Shown here: piece after piece, positions 22,901 to 34,982 of the stretch
Position numbering within the stretch: the first letter of the stretch is position 1
Layout: every line of letters starts with the position of its first letter
Source: Saccoglossus kowalevskii
Taxonomy: Eukaryota; Hemichordata; Enteropneusta; Harrimaniidae
Assembly (NCBI RefSeq): GCF_000003605.2
Contig: NW_003116455.1
Coordinates: 369,819-404,800 of the forward strand
Direction of reading: 5' to 3'
DNA: 34,982 nucleotides
The notes under the pieces: generated by a model
Database searches by the model: none
Told to the model about the DNA's origin: nothing
Seen by the model: only the letters and a program-made list of their open reading frames with translations
Program-made: the position numbers and the translations under genes

Positions 22901-24663
22901 AGTGTGTTTCGTTGTATTCTGCTCTCCAAATACAATAAAAAATGAACCCCGACCTCAAACTAGGTCGACTTGATTCAACAAGTGTGAATGCAGCGTACGG
23001 TTCGATTCACGTTCGATTCGATTATGATTCATACTTTTATTGCCATACTTATAATTCACAGAATTCCAATATTCGTTGCAATTTAATATTTTTTGAGAAA
23101 ATCAAGGTTGTAAATAGTTTCATAGTCAGATCTGCGTATATGGCGAATTCACAGTCTCGCTCACATCGCAAATTACATGGCCCCAAATCCCACCACCAAG
23201 TATAGAAACGCGCGAGAAATGCGTGGATATGATTAAAAGAATATGAAACATATGTAATAAATATAGTCTCAAATTATCCCCACCTAATGCTAAAAAACAA
23301 CAAATTAAAATCTCAAAAACAAGGACGTAAAGAGTGGCTATATTTTTATTTATTTACAATTATTGTTTTTTGAGCTTCTTCCGCGTACTCAAATGCGTCA
23401 AGAAAATGACATGCACATCAACTATTTATATTGATCACCATTTTTTCCGCACAAAAATATTGTCTCATTGAACCGTACACTGTTTTCACGCTCGTCTTGA
23501 TTCTCTGCGTTTCAGATGACGTTCCTGACTGTCTAGCGAATGAGAGTTACTGCGCCCTCTACGACTTCAACTATATTTGCACTGAACCGATTACGTATGA
23601 AGGAGCAAAATGCAACAACGGCACACGTGTGTTGTGCGAGGCTAAGCCGCCAGTACCACTATCCGACCCAACACCAGCGACAACCATCAAAGTGTTAAGC
23701 TATAATATTTTGGAACTGAACTATATATATTGGCAGTCTGGTCAGCGTGAACGCACTTGTCGATTACCATATCTTATTTTCGAGAACATTGGCGATGTTG
23801 ACGTCATTATTTTTCAGGAACTTATGATGGGAGGATGTTTCCCAGATGTCTTGGACTTACGCGAGCTCCTGGCCCATCACGGATTTATATACAACACTCC
23901 GACGGTTGGGATCGATACCCAAGAACATGAGTTAATTCGACTAGAGAATGGTGGTGGCTTCACCTCATCAAGATGGCCAATAGTCGCACACGACGAGGCG
24001 ATATTATTAGCCGTGCATCGAACGGATACTGATCTGTTCTCATCCAAGGGAATCGATTATGTAAACGTGGAAAAAACCGTCGATGACATCACCCGGAATT
24101 ACCACATCTTTGGCACTCACTTGCAATCGCGAGACGGAGGTATGAGACCGGAGGTGCGGATCATTCAGGCAGCGGAAATGAGATTCTTCCTACAAAAGCT
24201 TATGATTCCCGCGAACGAGCCAGTGATATTCGCCGGTGACTTTAATGCCGATTACGTCGAGATGCCGGAACACGCCGAAGCAGTGCTGCATGTTATGGAC
24301 GTAACGGTGCCTGAAATAGTTGGCGATCTTAGAGTGACATATGATCGTGAAAACAACACTTTAATATCAGGTGGCGGCGGTTCCTGGTTAGACTATGTGA
24401 CCTACCACAACCAACATCTGCAGCCGAATAAAGCAACCCTGGAATCAATCCGAATAACAGATGATCCGTTTTGGATCTGCAGCTTTGTAAGATCATTGCT
24501 CGATTTCAGTTACGAGTATCCGAATTCCGAAAATTGCCAAAGCCCAGTGCAGGTGGTCGATCTGTCCGACCATTACTGCGTTTTGGGCACAATGAACTTC
24601 CCTTTGGAGCCCGAGATTGACAATCCCCTTGTTACGGCCTCTCCTATAATTTTCCGACACTAG
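16917..24663 (+). CDS. Secreted sphingomyelinase C-like phosphodiesterase, copy B
   Basis: The exons are 16917-16974, 22046-22120 and 23516-24663, phase 1 throughout, 426 aa. The first donor is AC|GTGAGT, weaker than the AG|GTGAGT of copy A. The layout matches copy A: signal peptide, six-Cys linker, then a catalytic domain with Asn108, Glu146, His246, Asp286/Asn288 and His397 all present, so it should be catalytically competent. It differs from copy A in a short patch after DDPFWIC, where it is one residue longer and more hydrophobic. It also ends earlier: TAG at 24661-24663 falls where copy A has a Tyr codon, removing the hydrophobic tail. The predicted product is therefore free and secreted. 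Intron 1 (5.1 kb) is swollen by transposon relics and a U2 snRNA fragment. The likely poly(A) signal is AATAAA at 24839-24844. The enzyme family is firm; expression and substrate are inferred. Confidence 0.88.
17509..17566 (+). pseudogene. U2 snRNA 5'-end fragment
   Basis: From TCGGCCTTTTGGCTAAGAT through GTGTAGTATCTGTTCTTATC to CAGCTTAAT the sequence follows the 5' third of U2 snRNA almost base for base, including the GUAGUA branch-point-recognition element. The match stops at about U2 nucleotide 58; stem IIb, the Sm site and the 3' stem-loops are absent. The first dozen bases match poorly. It sits in intron 1 of copy B on the same strand. It is therefore a truncated retro-pseudogene or the head of a U2-derived short interspersed element, not a working U2 gene. 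Confidence 0.85.
17950..18320. repeat. Degenerate GTTGAA / ACGTTAAATCAACGT repeat region
   Basis: Variants of GTTGAAxxxACGTTAAATCA recur here on both strands, with a small hairpin TTGGGTCTTCAACCCAA at 17960-17976 and an ATGTTGA/TCAACAT pair near 18026-18068. It looks like an old MITE or short satellite. Boundaries are uncertain. Confidence 0.4.
18405..18653 (+). pseudogene. Broken coding relic, family not recognised
   Basis: One plus-strand frame reads through about 83 codons with a single internal stop (18546-18548) and has strong protein character. The first part includes LDDIERTFSIIFSTGIHPHP and PIVWCILPRP; the second includes NLAKKGKTTFKDLWHLF. It lies inside intron 1 of copy B, among other transposon remains. 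I do not recognise the family. A transposon-encoded protein is the likeliest source given the setting, but that is inference. Confidence 0.35.
19156..19715. repeat. Pair of direct repeats plus (TA)n tract
   Basis: Two related segments of about 90 bp (19156-19245 and 19607-19700) share the order ACCC-CGTGTTTTTT, TATAA-CT, TTGA-TCTGTTC-AG, GAA-CC-CCC and GAG-GTTAAGT. The second ends in a (TA)n run, 19697-19715. Spacing of 450 bp suggests two insertions or one duplicated piece; they do not look like LTRs. Confidence 0.4.
20661..21680 (-). mobile_element. hAT-type transposase relic (ZNF862-like), broken
   Basis: Read on the minus strand from 21680 downward. The first block (to about 21348) has ERDLVDGVYL, ALATDGFSVMT, GVTTKF and NHCLAHRLALS. 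These are the catalytic-Asp block and the following HC-AHRLAL block of hAT/ZNF862-type transposases. After a gap of unalignable sequence (about 21215-21345), LKAYIMAMHGLKTNPGVTSQ-like sequence appears with a stop. A 152-codon stretch (21119-20661) then has KRFPNSDLMVAFGIFEPFILP, the RFP...F-P hallmark of the C-terminal half. The N-terminal zinc finger and the C-terminal dimerisation block are not seen. Stops and the gap make it inactive. It is inserted antisense in intron 1 of copy B and accounts for part of that intron's length. Confidence 0.7.
22330..22740. repeat. Locally GC-rich segment in copy B intron 2
   Basis: This stretch is less AT-rich than its surroundings and has two NRF-1-like strings (CACATGCGCGG near 22557, CGCATGCGCACG near 22630). 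A block at 22490-22545 also resembles 3085-3150 (shared TCAAAACT, GTTCxTG, GAACGCATT/GAGCGCATT). It is absent from the shorter copy A intron, so it is an insertion of unknown type. Confidence 0.35.
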
Positions 24664-24843
24664 ACAGTTGGCATAGTTATAATGTTTACAATCGTTTTAA
24701 TTGTCGAAGAATAGTTATGATTACCAGCATACACTCAGTAAGACGTAACAATATCGGGGCAGGCCGTGGAGCAAAATATCAGTAATTCAAATGAGTAGCC
24801 ATTTCATAAAATCCCGCGATGCTTACAGTATATTAAAAAATAA

Positions 24844-25493
24844 ACCTTAGAAAACAGGGACATGCAACTTCTGCCTGAGACAGGGGAAAATCCAGTTTCC
24901 TGTGTACAATGTGGGTTATAATCTCCTGTATAGATAATCCCATTATATACCTTGAAGATTTATACATCTGAAACAGTTTTAGTTGTTACCTTTCTACTCT
25001 TTTTTATATGTTTGATAAGTTATGCTGTGCCAATATTCACATTTGTCAGTATATAACGGGTACACTATGCTATATCGGTTATAAATATGATGACAAATCC
25101 ACTTGTTATAATGACGCAAATTTTGACAGGTTTAGGCAGTTTTGTTTTCTTGTAGAGAAAACTGACCCTATTTGTTTCCCTTTCCTGTTTTCATAGTGGA
25201 ATAAAAACTGTTAGCTTTGCAATTGTTAGTTTCACTCGTATCAATAGAATGGACTTGACTATTCAGTTTTAATCAAATGTAATTTTTCTGATTATATTCT
25301 AGCTACAAAGTTGGCTCATTTTGTGCCGCTACTCCCTGGCAGCCATGTTTGGCTTACGGAACAGGAGAGGATGTAACAGTGGTGTTGACATAGCTTTGTT
25401 GTCAGTTTCTCTGAGGTGTTAATTGGGTAGAAGATTATAACTAATGTTACATGAAATGGATACCCACAGTAGCATGTCCCTGTTCTCTAAGGT
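24844..25493. mobile_element. 650-bp element with 22-bp terminal inverted repeats
   Basis: The ends 24844-24865 and 25472-25493 are inverted copies (ACCTTAGA-AACAGGGACATGC) with one mismatch. The interior has no coding potential, so it is a non-autonomous DNA transposon (MITE-type). I see no clear target-site duplication. The left end directly abuts the AATAAA of copy B, and copy A lacks the element. It therefore inserted after the gene duplication, unless copy A lost it. Confidence 0.75.
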
Positions 25494-26007
25494 AGTACTA
25501 GTATCTAGTGTTTCCAACATATGAAGCCTGACAAATGTATGCATGTACCTAGGTTGTATTTACTTATGTATTTTCCCGGAATATTTATATTATTTATAAT
25601 AATTAAAGACTTTTTCAAGTTTGTGTATGATATCATATTTTCCATGTTGTTTACGAGTTTAGTTTGTGACGTTGATAGATTGTGTTGCCAATTTCAGCAA
25701 AACTAGGGGACATCGAGTTCTGGTCAATACGACAAATAAATCAAATATATACAGAAAAAAATCAATAAAACCTTATGTTTATTCACGTGTTTGTAAAAAC
25801 AAATTCGTGGGAACGGAATCTGAGAAATGAACACAGTGGCAGACACTCGCCCATCACATGATACCGAGTAATCGATAATCGATCTCAACCGTTTTATTAC
25901 AAATCACGTCGACTGACTGTAGTTTCTGTGACGTCAATAGTGCCACGCACGCTGTGCAGGGAAGAGTAACGCCACGTTATCACCGGAGAAAAAATACCCT
26001 GAAGAAA
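25494..26007. other. Upstream region of the Kazal-domain gene
   Basis: It contains no exon. The right half would hold the promoter of the gene starting at 26008: a palindromic CRE is at 25929-25936, and no TATA box is evident. Confidence 0.4.
25929..25936 (+). promoter_or_regulatory. CRE-type site TGACGTCA
   Basis: A perfect 8-bp CREB/ATF palindrome lies 72 bp before the ATG at 26008, where a proximal promoter or 5' UTR element would be. Function is inferred from position and sequence alone. Confidence 0.4.
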
Positions 26008-28421
26008 ATGAAGATCTTTATTTTACTTGTTGGTATTTTTGTTGGAGCATGTCATGCACAGGAGCAGCATCTAGATTACCTACTGTGTGCCGTGAGTATA
26101 TTACAACGTGACGTATTTAGAGAATATCCGAGTAATTTGAGGTGTGGCAAAATTTGCTTCAAACGAATTGTAATACCTCTGGAGATAGTGTACATAATTT
26201 GGTTGACAAATTTTACGTAAATCGAATAATACAAATGTATAATTTCTGGTATACAATTTAATCGGATTTCCACAAAAAAAGAAGAATATTGGTTGTTTCA
26301 TTAATTTGATTGCACAGTGGAATCATAGAGTGGCGGTGGTAATTAATGTTTAATTTAATTGACAACTCCTAAATCTGTTGAAAAAAATGTTTGAATATCT
26401 ATAGGATTTCGGAATTTCACGTATGTACAAATATAGACTGGCGTACCTAAATGTATGTAGTATGTGGGATAAATTGGGTTCCAACAAAGAAAAAAGAGTA
26501 ACACGAATGCAGTTATCACAAGAAGAGAGTTTTAAATGTGCAAATCAGTTGACGCGTGACTTGCGTGCTACACGTAATTGCATCGGTAGCCAGTGTTATT
26601 TTGGGACTCTCATTCACGTGACCTATTTGGCCAACCGTTTGGGAACACAGAGGGCGTGTCACGGGTCCCGGGTCATTCTGTGCAGAATATTGAATACTCG
26701 AACACGTTACATCGAACAACACTTTTATACCTAATTACGTGGGCAATTGTTCAAGTCAGGGACAATGAGTGTTTATGCAGTAAATCGGCGTCCTCGATTA
26801 ATGATTGTAAACTCACAGTAGCTAAAAAGCTTGAATATTATCTGTGTCTCACATTTTTCAATTCTTTATTAACTATACTCAAATACTGTATGTTTTTTTC
26901 ATGGCCAAATCATATCCAATGGATTTCAAATTGAATTCATGCTTTACGTATCATATACCTCTAGCCTGACCTCTGCAGCGACAAGTGCGTAGCACCAAAC
27001 AACGCGCATAACAGACCAGATAGATTGAGCAAGCATTCTGAGTACGACTGTTATTGTTCCTGTGGAATCGTCATCGGTGACGAATGCGAAGATGACGACG
27101 AGTGCGCAATGGGCACGTACTGTGGGTCGGCAGAGGATGGTAATGTCCAAGCAGGAGTCTGTAGGAGTAAGTGGGGGGGGGGGGGCAAAGTTTTCAAAGT
27201 TTTAATGGTATGTTTGTCTCATAACAGCCAGCATAATTATGCTCATGACAGCACAAAACCGTTTCCCTTTCCGCATTTTATGAATAATAGTATGTTTTCA
27301 AATATCCATGGGTTTGTTATCATCATAAAACACATACTTTTGAGTACCGCATTATTGTTCAAAACTCACAATAAAAAGCAGCTTTTTATTCCTAGTTTAG
27401 TGTTTTCAAAGTTCATTTTTATTGCTCTCCTGAAGTTGCGTCTATGGTTAATAAATGATAAGTATTTTAGTTATTTGAAGATATATTGAAAAAAAAACAG
27501 TTTGAAACAATGGCGTTTGAGTTTTATACTAAAAGTTAACTGTTCCCAACGTTACAGCTCTGTGTGACCACCCTAACATGCACTGCAACTCATTTTCTCG
27601 ATGTGAGATGGAGAACCATCAACCAAAATGTGTGTGTGATTTATTCGTATGCAGTGACACAATAAACCAACCAGTGTGTGGAGAAGGTAACAGAGATTTT
27701 ATGAACAGGTAGGTTGATATCCGCTTCGTCTTTCGTGTTATCAAGGCACGTCGTAATAATTTGTAATATCGCCCTCTAATGGGTCAAAAAACAATAGTGC
27801 GCCACCACATGACAAAAGAGATTTTGTTTTCAATACCCTGATTCCTTTTTCACATAGTCTGCCAATGATCTCTGGAAATCGCGTACGGCACACAGTTATA
27901 TTACATGAATGAATGAATGAATGAATGAATGAATGCATGAATGCAATTCATATATATATTTGTATACAGGTGTTTGTTTGAGAACTATAACTGCGAAAGG
28001 ATGCAGAGCGAGGAAGGTATAGAATCACTGACCTTGTTAGGTCATGGCACATGTGCCGGTACGTATTAAGTACGATGAGGCTCCCTAAATATATTTTCAA
28101 GCCATATGAGTTTATCTGTCTACGTGGGAAAAAAAAAATCAATGTCTGATCCGATTAAAAATTCGAAATTCCAGTTCCATCAGATAACGGTAATAATTGA
28201 TTAGATTATGGAGCAAAAAGTACATCTTCATGGTTATATTTATAACTGCTTGTCACCTCATCACGTTCAGATCTAAAATTGTGTCTCGTATTAACATTTC
28301 GTTATTGATATAATTGTCAATATTTTACTGAGTAATATTGCGCAAACTTGTTTCAGCTGAACGTTCTCTATTTTATATTTCAGAAGTACAAAGCAATGGT
28401 GGTTCATATGTGCGATTATAA
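26008..28421 (+). CDS. Secreted cysteine-rich protein with follistatin-type Kazal domain
   Basis: There are five exons: 26008-26091, 26965-27166, 27558-27708, 27970-28058 and 28384-28421. All borders are GT-AG (donors GTGAGT, GTAAGT, GTAGGT, GTACGT) and the phases (0, 1, 0, 1 carried bases apart) agree at every junction, giving 187 aa. Residues 1-17 are a signal peptide (MKIFILLVGIFVGACHA). The mature part has 20 cysteines. Residues 27-94 form a cysteine-rich module (C-x5-C pairs, with GDECEDDDECAMGTYC) reminiscent of EB/Dickkopf-type knots. Residues 98-174 are a follistatin-type Kazal unit with Cys122, 127, 136 (in PVCG), 147, 154 and 174. Most such domains are extracellular binding or serine-protease-inhibitor modules. 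The residue two after the second Kazal Cys (the usual P1 position) is Asp, which is unusual for an inhibitor. A G13 run sits directly after the exon 2 donor. Architecture is seen; role unknown. Confidence 0.85.
27905..27945. repeat. (TGAA)n microsatellite
   Basis: About eight ATGA/GAAT tetranucleotide units lie in intron 3 of the Kazal-domain gene, ending 25 bp before the exon 4 acceptor. Confidence 0.9.
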
Positions 28422-28831
28422 CTACCCAAAAAGACAAATACATCACCGTTCAATAACGTAATATAAGAGTTTCTTGGTACCTACATAAACAACCCCACTT
28501 TCCGTATACAAAAGTTGCTGATTCTTGGTCCCTGATACTTCTAAAGACGTTTGGGTTTACTTTCTACAGTACAATTTTGAGTTACTTACAGTGTTTGACA
28601 CAGTTCGTTGTACCACAACACACAGCAAAGACTTACTCCAAAATCGGGTAATTTCAGATTGCAAGACAAAATTATTAGGTCAGCCCACCTATATAGATAT
28701 ATTTTTTGGTGGTTTAGGTTTGTGCATTTTATGGAATCTTGGTGCATTTAGAACAGCATAACATCATATTCTTTCATATTTACAGTGGATTTGTCTGTGT
28801 TCACCATCAGCAAGGACTTTTAACACGCAGG
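28422..28831. other. 3' region of Kazal-domain gene, nothing else seen
   Basis: It probably contains the 3' UTR of the gene ending at 28421; I found no canonical AATAAA close by. The short open frames have no recognisable content. Confidence 0.4.
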
Positions 28832-29104
28832 GCCATCTTGAATGCATACAAGTTGTGAAACACGTTTTTCAGATTCCTACAAATCAGCACAAAAATGCCA
28901 ATCTTTCACAGAAATACGATCCGTTGGGGGTAATATTAAGCCAACCGATAACAAAATTCGGTCGAATTCGTCGTTTTTGTGTGGAAAAATCACTTAAATA
29001 CGAACACCTGATTACTTGAAGAACATAGAACACTTTCCCGGGGTATTTAAAACCAAAAAATTATTAAAAAAAAATATTTAGTTTTATGCCGCATTCAAGA
29101 TGGC
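28832..29104. mobile_element. Possible MITE with 14-bp inverted repeats
   Basis: GCCATCTTGAATGC (28832-28845) and GCATTCAAGATGGC (29091-29104) are exact reverse complements 273 bp apart end to end. The interior is AT-rich and noncoding. No target duplication is clear, so the call rests on the inverted repeat alone. Confidence 0.45.
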
Positions 29105-29890
29105 GACCCCCCATATAGTAAATATCGCATTTATTATCACGTGTGCGCCGGCTGACTGTGGGCAAAATCATGGTGTAAAAGTCTTCCGAATGAGAGACAT
29201 TACACAACTCTAAAATTTAGATGAAAATAAAAATAAAGTACTGTAATCGCTCTTGATTTGGAATGCCTTGTGATAAAAGTGCCTTACTGGCTAAGCAATG
29301 TAGGGATGTACAATACAAATACAGAACGTCAATAGAAAAATGTCAGTCAGTTCGATTATTGCTACCAGATAATTGCCAATACCAATAATTTCAAGATTGA
29401 TGCATTAATGAATTTCCTCCATCATCACATCTTCATGCATTAAACATTCATACCATTTCAATTATTCAAACTTCTTTCAACATGTACTTACATTTATTTG
29501 TGAATTTCACTTATTACGATACTAAAATATTTGCTTAAAGGGAATTGGAGGGTGTTGAAACCATATGTTAACTTTGTGTTAAGAAACACATTTGATATAC
29601 ATGCATATACCATGCACAGTATGGGCCCCAGCACTAAGCGCATTTTGTTGCAATTGCCACCACCCTTAAAACTATCAACATAATCTGCGGTGTTGGGTTT
29701 CTAGTTCTGCTATGTATTTGGGGGAATTTAATGGAATAAACACAATCAACAGGGCAGTGGTTTGTGTAAGAGTGTTTATTTTAAAGTGTAGTTAATAATC
29801 ACCAGTGGTTTTTTTTTAACCTTATGTTACAAAAAAAATGGACACAATGATGGTTGGCTATAACATAATATTCAGTATGTTATAAAAATG
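29105..29890. other. Spacer, nothing recognised
   Basis: AT-rich sequence between two MITE-like elements with no exon or RNA gene I can support. Confidence 0.4.
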
Positions 29891-29892
29891 AA

Positions 29893-30107
29893 TACACTAA
29901 AATACTTTATTTTCACTTGGAATTAATTTTCGTTATTTTTGCTGAAGGAATGGTTCAGTGAAAATAAAATCCAGCGAATATATCTTTTTTTCTATATTCA
30001 CATTCACCTGATCAGAAATCAGTGGAAATAAATTCCACACAAAACACCCAAAAAGTCTTTTCAGCGAAAATTAATTCCAGCTAAAATAAAGTATTTTACA
30101 GTATTAT
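29893..30107. mobile_element. Tc1/mariner-type MITE, about 215 bp
   Basis: The ends are inverted repeats of about 40 bp. The left reads TA-CACTAAAATACTTTATTTT and continues with TGGAATTAATTTTCG; the right is its reverse complement with a few mismatches (29891-29932 against 30065-30105). TA at both outer edges fits the TA target duplication of Tc1/mariner elements. The interior has further small inverted repeats (CCAGCGAA, GTGGAAATAAATTCCAC) and no open frame. Confidence 0.8.
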
Positions 30108-30192
30108 ATGCAATATCAGTAATATTATTGGTAAAAGAAACAGACAGGAAATACCAATAAAGAGTTATTGTTTCATATTTAACCTACCAACA

Positions 30193-30198
30193 TTTATT
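30193..30198 (-). terminator. Candidate CNOT11 polyadenylation signal
   Basis: AATAAA on the minus strand lies about 710 nt past the CNOT11 stop codon. It is one of several possible signals, and no transcript end can be seen. Confidence 0.3.
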
Positions 30199-30583
30199 GA
30201 AAATGAGATCTTTTGTGCATTCATACAGAAGAAAATAATAATAACAGACTATTGCATTTTAACACTGTCTATGAGAGGGTTGACATGCACTGAGGCAGTA
30301 TAGAGATTGTATTTACTGGCACATAGCATACTGCCAGAATCCATATTTTGTGGTACTCTTATACATAGCTAGTACCCTGAAATGTCAACAAATAACGTTT
30401 TGTGTTGTGCTAACATTTGTAACTGGATTCCATTTATGCTACAGCATGCAATGTAAACTAAGGAAAGTGTTAAAATGTGACACATTTATGTTGGTGACAT
30501 AGTTTACCCCATATAAGGAAAAATATGAACATTTGAATGAATGCTGATACAGCATTTTACGTAATGGCAAACTTGGTGCTCCA

Positions 30584-30616
30584 TGTATAATAATATATAT
30601 ATATATATATTATACA
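30584..30616. repeat. (AT)n palindrome
   Basis: TGTATAATA and TATTATACA flank an AT dinucleotide run, giving a self-complementary 33-bp tract in the presumed CNOT11 3' UTR or flank. Confidence 0.8.
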
Positions 30617-30906
30617 TACATCGAATTTGCTGTATTAGAAGTACATCTCTAATACCTATAAAAGCACATATGAACAATTGCATTTAATGTATACTGAATC
30701 ATTATAATATCACTTATATCGATCATAAACACCTCTGTAATTTAAAGCACATATGCTACAGTATGTAATAGAGCAAATGTAATATATATATTCTCTACAT
30801 CCATTACACCTTTCCTTATTGGACAAGAAACCATCAAATCAAGTCAGTCAATGAAATTCATCCAATCACAGACACAATGAATGACATAACTTCGTATTAA
30901 CAAGCA

Positions 30907-34772
<3,866 letters not shown>

Positions 34773-34982
34773 TTAGACATGTAAAAAAAACCACAGGAAT
34801 ACCTCAGTTGATTTACTAGCAGCATGTGTACTCATGTAAACGATAGAGGTACATGTATGTGCAAACATTAGCACTAATTTGCTCTATTAGTAGTGAGTCC
34901 ATGCTTACGTAAATTACAGACTGAAGTGAATCTATGCTAAATATACTTTAATGATTCAATATACAACAAATATGTTTATATG

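Noticed and set aside
23431..23515. Open frame extending upstream of copy B exon 3
   Set aside because: It lacks an ATG and reads through the polypyrimidine tract and acceptor TTTCAG. It is intron read-through only.

Overview
The window is AT-rich animal nuclear DNA. It has GT-AG introns, many short transposon relics, and one conserved eukaryotic gene, CNOT11. The mix of a bacterial-type sphingomyelinase-like family, a follistatin/Kazal secreted protein and abundant MITE-like repeats suggests a marine invertebrate (mollusc, hemichordate, lancelet or similar). The sequence alone does not settle the phylum. None of the real genes is a single open frame; I assembled them from splice sites and reading phase.

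Layout. Positions 1-3420 hold nothing I can name. 3428-3830 is a minisatellite of about 36 bp with a palindromic core. 4430-5236 is a decayed copy of a sphingomyelinase-like gene. 6055-9224 is an intact three-exon copy (A, 436 aa). 9225-16540 is repeat-rich spacer with a Penelope-like relic, a long hairpin, a 54-bp tandem repeat, a G-run and a 160-180 bp direct duplication. 16917-24663 is a second intact copy (B, 426 aa). Its introns hold a U2 snRNA fragment, an unidentified broken coding relic and a hAT-type transposase relic. A 650-bp inverted-repeat element abuts its polyadenylation signal. 26008-28421 is a five-exon gene for a 187-aa secreted cysteine-rich protein ending in a follistatin-type Kazal domain. 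28422-30906 holds two MITE-like elements. 30907-34748, minus strand, is the last four coding exons of CNOT11, with a 1-kb repeat element in its final intron; the 5' exons lie beyond the right edge.

The main biological interest is the sphingomyelinase-like cluster. It has three tandem same-strand copies, and the whole catalytic domain sits in one intronless exon behind two small exons for the signal peptide and a linker. The exon 3s are nearly identical while exon 1 and the promoters have diverged, which suggests gene conversion. Copy A ends in a hydrophobic tail of the GPI-anchor/membrane type. Copy B has a stop codon just before the equivalent tail, so one predicted product is anchored and the other free. 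CNOT11 (mRNA deadenylation) and the Kazal-protein gene are neighbours with no evident functional link to the cluster.
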